In this document: positions 1 to 6,577 of the stretch, one piece after another | Layout: each line of letters starts with the position of its first letter | How positions within the stretch are numbered: position 1 is the first letter of the stretch | Assembly: GCA_020429495.1 (NCBI GenBank) | Contig: JAGQLJ010000010.1 | Location: 1 to 11,557 of the forward strand | Reading direction: 5' to 3' | DNA: 11,557 nucleotides | Source of the DNA: Candidatus Dojkabacteria bacterium | Lineage (GTDB): Bacteria; Patescibacteriota; Dojkabacteria; J137 | The notes under the pieces: model-generated | Seen by the model: only the letters and a program-made list of their open reading frames with translations | Told to the model about the DNA's origin: nothing | Databases searched by the model: none | Program-made: the position numbers and the translations under genes

Positions 1-23
1 GTAGCTTTAGCGAAGGAGAAGAC

Positions 24-90
24 GGGAGGTGTTAACACCCCACCCCCTAGCTCACTATGTTCACTAGGGTACTCCCCTCAAGGGGAGAGC
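24..90. repeat. GC-rich block of three consecutive hairpins
   Basis: This block is far richer in G and C than anything else in the window. It holds a perfect 12-bp palindrome (GGTGTTAACACC, 28-39), then a 6-bp inverted repeat CCCTAG/CTAGGG (45-50 and 64-69) enclosing a duplicated TCACTA (52-57 and 61-66), then a perfect 6-bp stem CTCCCC/GGGGAG with a TCAA loop (72-77 and 82-87). No T-tract follows any stem, so a classical intrinsic terminator is not supported. The composition and stacked palindromes look like a dispersed intergenic repeat, but only one copy is visible here. It could also be the structured 3' end of a transcript from the gene to the left, which lies outside the window. Confidence 0.45.
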
Positions 91-119
91 TTCGCACTGT
101 TGGTTACTTTACGTATAAT
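91..119 (+). promoter_or_regulatory. candidate sigma70-type promoter for the helicase-nuclease gene
   Basis: A perfect -10 hexamer TATAAT (114-119) stands 17 bases after a weak -35 TTCGCA (91-96). It is the best promoter-like sequence before the gene at 273. It would give a leader of about 145 bases containing the AT-rich inverted repeat at 155-212. The -35 is poor, so this call rests mainly on the -10. Confidence 0.4.
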
Positions 120-154
120 GCTAGAATAATATTAACATAATTTAGATAGTTTTA

Positions 155-212
155 AGTTGTAAGTTTTTTCTACCAAGGACTCTTAGATACCTATAACCTA
201 AAACTTATAACT
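155..212. repeat. AT-rich inverted repeat (13-bp arms)
   Basis: The left arm AGTTGTAAGTTTT (155-167) pairs with the right arm AAAACTTATAACT (200-212) over 13 positions, with a single G:T wobble, around a 32-base centre. The same AAGTT/AACTT vocabulary returns in the inverted repeat at 5026-5069, so both may belong to one family of intergenic elements. If it lies in the leader of the helicase-nuclease mRNA it could fold as a long hairpin. No T-tract follows it. Confidence 0.5.
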
Positions 213-272
213 ACTCGCTTGCTATTAGTTACTAAGGCAAAGGCGTAGGATTAGTGCGAGGATAAGAAAAAA

Positions 273-3200
273 ATGACAACATTCGAACAACAATATAAAA
301 ATCTAAACACAGAGCAAAAGAAAGCTGTAGACACAATCTATGGTCCGGTTATGGTGCTTGCAGGTCCTGGAACTGGTAAAACACAAATACTTGCACTTCG
401 AATTGCAAATATTCTAAATAAAACAGACTCACTACCAGAAAACATTCTTTGCTTAACGTTTACTGAAGCCGGCGCTAAAGCTATGCGAGAGAGGCTAAAA
501 AGCTTTATTGAATCTGATGCTTACAAAGTTGGTATTTTTACCTTCCACGGATTTGCCAATACTGTTATACAAGAATTTCCAGAATACTTTGCTTTTTCTA
601 AAGATTTAAATCAACTAGACGATGTAACTAGACTAAAAGTAATTAGAGAATCTATAGAAGAAACTGGAGAATTGGATAAACTAAGACCTTTTTATAATAA
701 GTTTGCTAAGGAGCGAGATATAATTTCTGCAATTCAAACTTTGAAACAAGAGGGATTAAACCCGGAAGAGTTAAGAGTTAAAAGTGAAAAGTTAAAAGTT
801 GAACATGAAGAGAATCCGAAACTTAACAAAAAAGGGGAGCCAACTGTTGATTGGAAAAATAGATTACAAAAATTAGAAACAATTAATGAATTGGTTAAAG
901 TTTATAAAACTTATCAAAATAAGCTATTAGAGAACGGATTCTACGATTACGAAGATATGATTTTATTTGTTGGAGATAAGCTAAAGGAAGAAGAAAAATT
1001 AAGATCTTATTACCAAGAAAAATATCAATTTATTCATGTAGATGAATATCAAGATACAAACGGAGGGCAAAACGAAATATTGCATCAATTAACTAAAGAT
1101 ATAGAAAAACCAGATGTATTTGTTGTTGGTGATGATGATCAAGCAATTTATAGATTCCAAGGAGCGAATTTAGAAAATATACTTTCGTTCAATGTTGAGT
1201 ATAGCGATGTAACAACAATACCAATTACAACAAACTATAGATCAACTCAAAATATTTTAGATTTAGCAGGTTCAGTTATTAAAAATAATGTTCAAAGGTT
1301 ATCTAATAGAATTGAATCATTAGAAAAAGTTTTAAAAGCTCATTTTAGCGATAATAGTGATAAAGCAGAACTTCATGAATTAGAAACAATTGAAGATGAA
1401 TATATTTTTATTTCTAAAGAGATTGAAAAGCTAATAGCACAAGGTAACAATCCAAAAGACATTGCAATAATTTATAGAAAGAATGCCCATGGATTAGAGA
1501 TAAATAAAGTTCTTAATCAACATGACATTACTACAAATCATGCTAGCTCAAACAATATTCTAAACTCAGAAACAATTTTGCAGTTAATAAACATTTTTAA
1601 AATTATTTCTTTATTCGAAAAAAATATTAATGCCGATTTGTATAGAACAATGCTTTACCCATATTTTGGAATTCCAGTTGTAGATGTTTATGAACTTGTT
1701 CAAGATTGTAGAAAAGAAGGAATAAGTTTAATAGAAAAAATTTTATCTTTTGAAGAAAAAGAGGAAGAGCAAAAAGGAATAGAAAATTTTAGTTCACAGC
1801 TTAAAATGTGGCATAAGGAATCTGTGAGTAAAACCTTATCTGAACTATTTTTAAGTATTATTAACGATTCAGGATTGCTAGATTATGTTTCTAAAAATCA
1901 TGAAGTAGATACTGAATTTAACGATTTGCTAGCGCTAATTTCTTTTCACGAATTTATAAAATCCGTTGAGCGAGTAAACAGAAAAATTACGCTTGAAGAG
2001 TTTTTAAAAGATATTGAACTAATGAGTGAGAATAATTATGTAGTAACAAGCAGTAAGATAGAAAACGAAAATGGAGTTAATCTGCTAACAGCACATAGTT
2101 CTAAAGGATTAGAATTTAAATATGTATTTATTATTCACGCAACAGAAAATAATTGGGGTTCAACAAGAAAGATGCCCTCACTTCTGGTTCCAGAAATATA
2201 TAATGAATACTATGACGCTGAAGAAGATGCAGCTTCAAGGTTAGAAGACGAAAGAAGGTTATTCTTCGTAGCAATGACAAGAGCAAAAGAAAAACTTTAT
2301 TTTACTAAAGCAAAAACAGAAATAAATGATGGTTCAGTAAGTAATCTCTCAACTAGTCAATTTGTTGAGGAGCTTGATCAAAATAATTTAGAATTCTATA
2401 AACCTGAAGACCATGATATAAAAGACTCTGATTTATTAACTCTTCTTAAAAAACCAGAAATAGAATCTTACAGTATAGAAGAAGAAAAATTTTTGCGAGA
2501 GAGAATAAAGAACTTTGCTTTAAGTGCAACAGCTCTTAACGATTACATTGAATCACCAATACTTTTTAAAGAAAGACACTTAATTAGAATTCCACAAGCA
2601 AAGCAAAAGAATGCCGTTATGGGAACAGCTGTGCATGAAGCAATGGAATTTTTGAACAGAGCTTTAATTAAAGATTCTGATTTAAGTAAAATAAAATTTG
2701 AAAGTTTAGATAATGTTTATAGAGCAACATTAAAAAGAGAATTTGAAGGCGATGAAGAATATGAAGCAACATTGGAAGAGGGATCAAGCATTCTAAAAAA
2801 ATATTTTGATTACTATATTGCTACTAATAAATATGAAATACCAGTAGAAGCTGAATATAACTTTGGTTTTCATAATGTTATGCTTCAACTAGCTGAAGGT
2901 GATGAAATAAAATTAAGTGGAAAGATAGATAAAGTTGAAATGATAGATAAAGATTCTAATAGTGTAAGAATTGTGGACTATAAAACTTCTAAACCACACT
3001 CTGAAAATCATATAAAAGGAAATACAAAACAATCTGATGGAAGATATTGGAGGCAGCTAGTCTTTTATAAAATACTATGTGAAGCAGATCAAAACTTTAG
3101 ACCAAAAGATAAGTTTAACTCACTTAAATACGCTTGTGATGAAGTACAGATTGATTATTTAAAAGATGAGAAAGGCAAGTTTGTAAAAAGAACTTTTAGC

Positions 3201-3305
3201 GTAACAGATGAAGATGTTTCAAAACTAAAAGAAGTAATTAAAGATGTGATGGAACATATTAGGAACTTAGAGTTTCCTGAAGAGAATATAATTAAAATTC
3301 GTTAG
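273..3305 (+). CDS. UvrD/Rep-family SF1 DNA helicase fused to a C-terminal PD-(D/E)XK (RecB-like) nuclease
   Basis: An ATP-driven DNA-unwinding motor joined to a nuclease, probably acting on DNA ends or damaged DNA in the cytoplasm. All SF1A motifs are visible: Q motif (LNTEQ, 11-15), Walker A AGPGTGKT (30-37), Ia (61-71), Walker B VDEYQD (256-261), III with GDDDQ (286-290), IV NYRS (321-324), V TAHSSKGLEF (606-615) and VI VAMTRAKE (666-673). The nuclease follows at about 750-935: GTAVHEAME with His788, GKIDKV with Asp886, DYKT with Asp902 and Lys904, and QLVFY with Gln928. The Cys of the usual N-terminal CP motif is Ser761, so an AddB/Cas4-type iron-sulphur cluster is unlikely. A GAGGA (258-262) ten bases before the ATG is the best Shine-Dalgarno-like site in the window. 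Residues 167-176 are encoded by a simple repeat. The 3' end overlaps the opposing gene by 14 bp. AddA/AdnB-like function is inferred; the exact subfamily is uncertain. Confidence 0.93.
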   Translation: MTTFEQQYKNLNTEQKKAVDTIYGPVMVLAGPGTGKTQILALRIANILNKTDSLPENILCLTFTEAGAKAMRERLKSFIESDAYKVGIFTFHGFANTVIQEFPEYFAFSKDLNQLDDVTRLKVIRESIEETGELDKLRPFYNKFAKERDIISAIQTLKQEGLNPEELRVKSEKLKVEHEENPKLNKKGEPTVDWKNRLQKLETINELVKVYKTYQNKLLENGFYDYEDMILFVGDKLKEEEKLRSYYQEKYQFIHVDEYQDTNGGQNEILHQLTKDIEKPDVFVVGDDDQAIYRFQGANLENILSFNVEYSDVTTIPITTNYRSTQNILDLAGSVIKNNVQRLSNRIESLEKVLKAHFSDNSDKAELHELETIEDEYIFISKEIEKLIAQGNNPKDIAIIYRKNAHGLEINKVLNQHDITTNHASSNNILNSETILQLINIFKIISLFEKNINADLYRTMLYPYFGIPVVDVYELVQDCRKEGISLIEKILSFEEKEEEQKGIENFSSQLKMWHKESVSKTLSELFLSIINDSGLLDYVSKNHEVDTEFNDLLALISFHEFIKSVERVNRKITLEEFLKDIELMSENNYVVTSSKIENENGVNLLTAHSSKGLEFKYVFIIHATENNWGSTRKMPSLLVPEIYNEYYDAEEDAASRLEDERRLFFVAMTRAKEKLYFTKAKTEINDGSVSNLSTSQFVEELDQNNLEFYKPEDHDIKDSDLLTLLKKPEIESYSIEEEKFLRERIKNFALSATALNDYIESPILFKERHLIRIPQAKQKNAVMGTAVHEAMEFLNRALIKDSDLSKIKFESLDNVYRATLKREFEGDEEYEATLEEGSSILKKYFDYYIATNKYEIPVEAEYNFGFHNVMLQLAEGDEIKLSGKIDKVEMIDKDSNSVRIVDYKTSKPHSENHIKGNTKQSDGRYWRQLVFYKILCEADQNFRPKDKFNSLKYACDEVQIDYLKDEKGKFVKRTFSVTDEDVSKLKEVIKDVMEHIRNLEFPEENIIKIR
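771..800 (+). repeat. in-frame simple repeat inside the helicase gene
   Basis: Two copies of AGTTAAAAGT (776-785 and 790-799) lie at a 14-base period inside a purine/T-rich stretch. They encode LRVKSEKLKV (residues 167-176) in the 1B region of the helicase. The base pattern resembles the AAGTT-rich intergenic repeats in this window more than the surrounding coding sequence, suggesting an in-frame insertion or expansion. Peptides of this type are known to me as translated short repeats in other bacteria; the link here is inferred. Confidence 0.45.
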
Positions 3306-3827
3306 TATTGTTATTTTTTGGTGGTTTATATACCGAAACATTATTTTTATAGGCAACAGCAGCTATAAAAATAAAATAACCTAATAAAAGGTTAACACCA
3401 AATCCTGTAATATCTGTATTTTTTATATCCCATACTGCATTAAGAATTAACGAACCTTCAAAGGCCAAAAATAATTTAGTTATTGTTGAATCAAGAAATC
3501 TATATGCATCTTGATAGTCACTTAAGGTATTATGCTGTTTAGATTTTAATCTTTCAAGTCTAGGAAAAAAGTATTCATCATCCCAATCCTCATCATCGGG
3601 AAAGTTATCTAAAAGGTATGTTAGTGCATATACAAACTCATCATTAGGTGTTTTAGGAAAAATTGCTTGATAATATTGACACGCAACATCAAATATCTGT
3701 GTTCTGAGTTCGTCTTTAGTTTTTGGTAATTCATCTATATCTAAATTATTGATAAAACTTGAAAATGCTGACAGATTATTCTCACTATCATCTTCGTTGT
3801 AATCTTCAGTATATTTTCACTAGCCAT
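3292..3827 (-). pseudogene. frameshifted gene for a 178-residue two-helix membrane protein, function unknown
   Basis: On the minus strand an open frame runs from about 3816 to the TAA at 3294-3292 without any usable early start codon. The only sensible start, ATG at 3827-3825, is one frame off and stops after 28 codons. Adding one A to the AAAA run (TTTT at 3814-3817 on the plus strand) restores one 178-codon gene beginning MASEKYTEDY. The product has a very acidic N-terminus, an acidic patch at 78-85 (PDDEDWDD) and two predicted membrane helices near 116-133 and 143-160, with a Lys/Asn-rich tail. I recognise no family. The gene lies 55 bases after the 94-residue membrane protein gene, in the same direction, so it is probably the last gene of the ppa cluster. 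Its 3' end overlaps the helicase-nuclease gene by 14 bp. The lesion may be a real mutation or a sequence error. Confidence 0.75.
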
Positions 3828-3882
3828 TGTTTATTATTTATAAATCCACCGGATTATAACCATGAATTTTCAATTAATCTAG

Positions 3883-4167
3883 CTACATTTCTAGCTTATT
3901 TCGATCAATTGCATCAGAAATAATAAAGGAAAGGGTTAATCCAAGAAAAACGGCAAATAAAGCTGGCTCTAACTTCTCTGAAGTTAGCTCATACAGGTTT
4001 ATTCCTCCAGCAATTATTGCAGCGCTCACAAGAAATAGGCTAAGGTTAGATCTGTAGTCTTCTGGTTGAGATAAAAAATCTGGCTCTTTAATGTGGTCTA
4101 CATTAGAGCCAGAGGTATATTTTTCTTCTTCTTCAGGTGATGGTAAATTAAAATCACCTGTTTCCAT
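3883..4167 (-). CDS. 94-residue membrane protein with a two-helix hairpin, function unknown
   Basis: A small protein with an acidic, hydrophilic N-terminal half (PEEEEKY at 11-17) and two predicted transmembrane helices, about 41-58 (NLSLFLVSAAIIAGGINL) and 67-84 (EPALFAVFLGLTLSFIIS), followed by a short charged tail. No catalytic motif or known family is evident. The ATG lies one base after the ppa stop codon (TAAaATG), so translation is almost certainly coupled to pyrophosphatase. The next gene downstream, although frameshifted, also encodes an acidic N-terminus plus a two-helix hairpin. Whether the two are distant relatives or partners cannot be decided by eye. The gene is very likely real, given its spacing and the membrane topology. 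Confidence 0.8.
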   Translation of the reverse strand: METGDFNLPSPEEEEKYTSGSNVDHIKEPDFLSQPEDYRSNLSLFLVSAAIIAGGINLYELTSEKLEPALFAVFLGLTLSFIISDAIDRNKLEM

Positions 4168-4168
4168 T

Positions 4169-4753
4169 TTATTTTACTTTCTCTCTATATTCTTTATCGT
4201 ATCTTTCCATGCACTCCTTTATTATTTCATTTGCTTTATCTACTCCATGAAATCCTAAAACTTTACATGTTCCAGGTTTCTTTAAATCTTTATAATGTTC
4301 CCAGTAGTATGTTGTTTCTTTTTCAAAATGCTCACCTAAATCTACAAGAGAATTTATATGATCCATTCTTTTGTCATCATTCAAAACAGCTATAACTTTA
4401 TCATCTCGCTCTCCTCCATCTTCAAAAGTCATTATTCCAATAATTCTAACCTCTGCAAAAGATCCTGGTACTAGTGGTTCTGTAACGTTTACAACCTCAA
4501 CATCTAGTGGGTCACCATCATCATCCCAAGTTTGTGGAAGTGCACCATATACGAATGGATAAGCTAGAGATGAGTAACCAACTCTATCTAATTTTAGATG
4601 ACCTGTTTCTGTTACTAATTCATACTTATTTATTGTATGAGAGTTAATTTCTACAATGCAGTTAATAAGATTTTCTGCTTCATCAGCATAAGTTGGAAGC
4701 ACATGCAAAAGGTTTGCCATTACTTTGCTTGGTGTTACGTCAATGTTTGCCAT
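4169..4753 (-). CDS. ppa: inorganic pyrophosphatase, family I (soluble, Mg-dependent)
   Basis: Hydrolyses pyrophosphate to two phosphates in the cytoplasm, pulling nucleotide polymerisation and tRNA charging forward. The 194-residue protein keeps the family I active site: Glu35, Lys43 and Glu45 in the INKYE region, Arg57 (DRVGY), Tyr69, the metal-binding triad Asp79/Asp81/Asp84 in DGDPLD, Asp112, Asp117 and Lys119, and Tyr154-Lys155 (HYKD). These align with E. coli residues Arg43, Tyr55, Asp65/67/70, Asp97/102, Lys104 and Tyr141-Lys142. The first ATG (4753) is used; Met12, followed by the same residues AN, is an alternative start. Neither has a Shine-Dalgarno sequence. It is the first gene of a minus-strand cluster with two small membrane protein genes, which is a curious partnership for a soluble housekeeping enzyme. 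Confidence 0.96.
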   Translation of the reverse strand: MANIDVTPSKVMANLLHVLPTYADEAENLINCIVEINSHTINKYELVTETGHLKLDRVGYSSLAYPFVYGALPQTWDDDGDPLDVEVVNVTEPLVPGSFAEVRIIGIMTFEDGGERDDKVIAVLNDDKRMDHINSLVDLGEHFEKETTYYWEHYKDLKKPGTCKVLGFHGVDKANEIIKECMERYDKEYREKVK

Positions 4754-4860
4754 AAAAAAACAGTAATTAGTAAATTAGTAATTAGTACTGAGTAATTCTT
4801 GCTACTAAATTATTCTATCAGTATACTAATATTATATTAAATTTTTTCAACCGTTGGTTG
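4754..4860. promoter_or_regulatory. divergent promoter region between ppa and the 53-residue protein gene
   Basis: This AT-rich region must drive ppa leftward and the small gene rightward. Rightward, TTGCTA (4799-4804) and TATACT (4822-4827) are 17 bases apart, a plausible sigma70 promoter with a leader of about 27 bases. Leftward there are -10-like hexamers TATAAT (4836-4831), TATACT (4825-4820) and TAGAAT (4817-4812), none with a convincing -35. The two TATACT hexamers overlap on the GTATAC palindrome, so the two polymerases would compete. Three copies of ATTAGTA (4766-4772, 4774-4780, 4781-4787) lie in the ppa leader. Confidence 0.45.
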
Positions 4861-4861
4861 A
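4847..4861 (+). promoter_or_regulatory. hairpin abutting the start codon of the 53-residue gene
   Basis: TCAACC (4847-4852) and GGTTGA (4856-4861) form a 6-bp stem with a GTT loop. The last paired base is the A of the ATG start codon. In the mRNA this could hide the start codon; in DNA it is a near-perfect palindrome of operator size. The sequence alone does not show which, if either, applies. Confidence 0.35.
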
Positions 4862-5022
4862 TGTCGTATTATAGCATTACACAAAAATTAATCATTCTTA
4901 TCTCTGCAATTTCGATTGTGTTTTTTGTGGTGGTTAGTTACTTGTTGTATATGCATACTGAAAATATAATGACAGCTGAAGTAAGTGACTCCGTTGAGTA
5001 TTCAAATATAAAAGCAGAATAG
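4861..5022 (+). CDS. 53-residue single-pass membrane protein, function unknown
   Basis: An ATG-to-TAG frame encodes a short N-terminus (MSYYSITQK), one strong predicted transmembrane helix at about 9-30 (IILISAISIVFFVVVSYLLY) and a polar, acidic tail to residue 53. The helix and its flanks resemble the first membrane segment of chemoreceptors and sensor kinases. The gene could therefore be a remnant of such a protein, or a genuine small membrane protein. It has its own promoter candidate (TTGCTA-17-TATACT) and a hairpin at the start codon, and an inverted repeat follows four bases after the stop. There is no Shine-Dalgarno sequence. It lies between ppa and ychF and fills what would otherwise be a long gap. 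Expression is unproven. Confidence 0.55.
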   Translation: MSYYSITQKLIILISAISIVFFVVVSYLLYMHTENIMTAEVSDSVEYSNIKAE

Positions 5023-5025
5023 TAT

Positions 5026-5069
5026 TAAGTAATAAGTTATAAGTTTAGAATCCTAAAACTTATTACTTA
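5026..5069. repeat. AT-rich inverted repeat (13-bp arms) after the 53-residue gene
   Basis: TAAGTAATAAGTT (5026-5038) and AACTTATTACTTA (5057-5069) are perfect 13-bp arms around an 18-base centre that contains a further partial copy (ATAAGTTTAG). It starts just after the TAG at 5020-5022. There is no T-tract on the plus strand, so it is not a standard intrinsic terminator, though the fold could protect the 3' end of an mRNA. It shares its arm sequence type with the element at 155-212. Confidence 0.55.
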
Positions 5070-5111
5070 TAGCAAAAAAGGCAAAATTGGCCGTTCCTGC
5101 TTAGCTTTTAA

Positions 5112-5120
5112 TGTTATAAT
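5112..5120 (+). promoter_or_regulatory. extended -10 promoter of ychF
   Basis: TGTTATAAT (5112-5120) is a perfect extended -10 (TGn plus TATAAT). No good -35 lies at the expected distance, which is normal for extended -10 promoters. Transcription would start near 5127, leaving a leader of only about 13 bases before the ychF ATG at 5140, too short and with the wrong sequence for a Shine-Dalgarno site. Confidence 0.55.
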
Positions 5121-5139
5121 TTCAAGTTTACATTTATCT

Positions 5140-6222
5140 ATGAACTTATCTTTAGGAATTGTTGGTCTTCCAAATGTTGGGAAATCAACGCTTTTTAATG
5201 CACTAACAAAAAATGATATTCCTGCAGAAAATTATCCTTTTTGTACAATTGATCCAAATCATGGAATTGTTACTGTTGCTGATGAACGCCTAAATAAAAT
5301 TGTAGAAATAGAAAAACCCGCTAAGGTTACACCTGCAGTTGTTGAGTTTGTTGATATTGCAGGAATTGTTAAAGGAGCAAGTGAAGGTGAGGGACTAGGA
5401 AATAAATTTTTAGCAAATATTAGAGAAGTTTCTGCAATTGTACATGTAGTTAGAGCTTTTAATAACGATAATATTACACATGTAGAAAACTCTGTTGATC
5501 CAGCTAGAGACATTGAACTTATAAACACAGAGCTTATTTTAAAAGATTTAGAAACGCTAAAACAAAGAAAAGGACAGCTAGAAGGAAAAGTTAGAGCAAA
5601 TCCAAAAGATAAACCTTTAATGGACTTTGTAGAAGAACTTGAATCTGCTCTTGATGCTGGAAAGCTTGCAAATTCAGTACCAACGCCAAACAACGATGAT
5701 ATAAAAATTTTAAGAAGAGAGCTGTATTTGCTTACAGATAAGCCTGTTATGTATGTTGTAAATTCATCAGAAGGAAATTATGAAACTGATGCAGCTAAAA
5801 TAAAAAATATTGTTGGTGATCATATTGTGTTGCCAATAGATATAAAAACTGAAGCAGATTTATCTACTATGTCTGAAACAGACAGAGCTGAATTTATGGA
5901 AGCGCTAGGTTTAGAAATGACAGGTTTAGAGCTACTCACAAAACATGCATACGATATGCTTGGTTTAATTTCTTACTTTACATCTGGACCAACAGAATCT
6001 AGGGCTTGGACAATTTATAAAGGAACAAAAGCTCCAACTGCTGCAGGAGTAATCCATTCAGATATTCAGGATCATTTTATTGCTGCAGATGTTGTGTCAT
6101 CAGAAGATTTTATTGAGTTTGGAGGTTGGTTAAAAGCAAGAGAAGCTGGAAAAGTTGGTTTGCAAGGAAAAGAATACGTTATGCAAGATGGTGACGTAGT
6201 TTTATTTAAGCACAATGGATAG
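5140..6222 (+). CDS. ychF: ribosome-binding ATPase YchF (OLA1 family)
   Basis: A near-universal P-loop ATPase of the Obg group that binds ribosomes and affects translation and stress responses. The 360-residue product matches the usual length (363 in E. coli). Motifs: P-loop GLPNVGKS (9-16), switch I around PFCTID (33-38), switch II DIAG (72-75), and NSSE (208-211), the NxxE that replaces the GTPase NKxD and favours ATP. A coiled coil is expected around 125-175. The C-terminal TGS domain carries FTSGPTESRAWT (280-291), AAGVIHSDI (301-309) and the terminal VMQDGDVVLFKHN segment. The start is the first ATG, placed just after an extended -10 promoter and without a Shine-Dalgarno sequence. The stop overlaps the next gene by 8 bp (ATGGATAG). 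Confidence 0.97.
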   Translation: MNLSLGIVGLPNVGKSTLFNALTKNDIPAENYPFCTIDPNHGIVTVADERLNKIVEIEKPAKVTPAVVEFVDIAGIVKGASEGEGLGNKFLANIREVSAIVHVVRAFNNDNITHVENSVDPARDIELINTELILKDLETLKQRKGQLEGKVRANPKDKPLMDFVEELESALDAGKLANSVPTPNNDDIKILRRELYLLTDKPVMYVVNSSEGNYETDAAKIKNIVGDHIVLPIDIKTEADLSTMSETDRAEFMEALGLEMTGLELLTKHAYDMLGLISYFTSGPTESRAWTIYKGTKAPTAAGVIHSDIQDHFIAADVVSSEDFIEFGGWLKAREAGKVGLQGKEYVMQDGDVVLFKHNG

Positions 6223-6577
6223 CGCATTAGAAACTCAAACACGACCTAATATTGACATAGGAATTATTCTAGGAAATTATGGTGAAGTTTCTACAATTAT
6301 TTCAAATGAATTAAGACTACGAGATGAGCGAGATGAATTAAAATGTGTTTTATTGCCTAGATTAAATGATCTTTCAAAATACATTGAAACATATATTATG
6401 TATGATTTAAGAGAAAGAAATGAAGATATCTTCTATACTGATAGACTTAAACACGAGGCAAATATAATTAGAAAGTTTACAATAATAGTAAATCTTTTTG
6501 AAAAGAATTCTGATATAAATTTTGAATTTAGAAAAACAACAAATAAAGGTAGTGCATTTTATATACTATCTAAATAA
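6215..6577 (+). CDS. small protein of unknown function, translationally coupled to ychF (120 residues as read)
   Basis: The ATG lies inside the last codons of ychF with an 8-bp overlap, so it is probably translated by ribosomes finishing ychF. As read, the frame stops with TAA at 6575-6577 after 120 residues. The product is soluble, charged and probably helical, with Arg/Asp/Glu-rich stretches (LRLRDERDE at 33-41). I recognise no domain. The stop looks premature: a different frame directly downstream continues as convincing coding sequence to 6665, and removing one T from the TTTT at 6557-6560 joins them into a 149-residue protein. See the separate entry for the tail. Confidence 0.75.
   Translation: MDSALETQTRPNIDIGIILGNYGEVSTIISNELRLRDERDELKCVLLPRLNDLSKYIETYIMYDLRERNEDIFYTDRLKHEANIIRKFTIIVNLFEKNSDINFEFRKTTNKGSAFYILSK

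Larger units (their letters stand above)
1..272. other. non-coding region before the helicase-nuclease gene
   Basis: No convincing gene is visible on either strand. The region splits into a GC-rich hairpin block (24-90), a candidate promoter (91-119) and an AT-rich part with the inverted repeat 155-212 and a small palindrome TTAGTTACTAA (224-234). I see no tRNA fold, riboswitch or CRISPR pattern. Part of it may be the 3' region of a gene to the left of the window. Confidence 0.6.

Noticed and set aside
273..3305. TGA read as glycine (code 25 of some candidate phyla)
   Set aside because: The 1010-, 859- and 360-residue frames have no internal TGA despite many glycines, so the standard code fits.
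3440..3480. GGTTCG-like T-loop on the minus strand, possible tRNA remnant
   Set aside because: No acceptor, D or anticodon arms can be drawn around it, and it lies within the restored 178-residue coding frame.
3814..3817. Programmed ribosomal frameshift in the 178-residue gene
   Set aside because: The A4 run is short, the local codons do not form a canonical slippery heptamer, and no stimulatory structure is evident directly downstream.
4371..4562. 63-codon plus-strand frame inside ppa
   Set aside because: It is antisense to the pyrophosphatase active site and its product is a Ser/Thr-rich shadow with no start signal.
4766..4787. Three ATTAGTA copies as a CRISPR-like or iteron array
   Set aside because: Units are only seven bases with spacers of zero or one base, and no cas, rep or origin gene is near. 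A simple repeat or low-complexity leader explains it.
5259..5693. 144-codon open frame on the minus strand inside ychF
   Set aside because: It is antisense to the conserved P-loop and switch regions of ychF and its Ser/Phe-rich translation is typical of a shadow frame.
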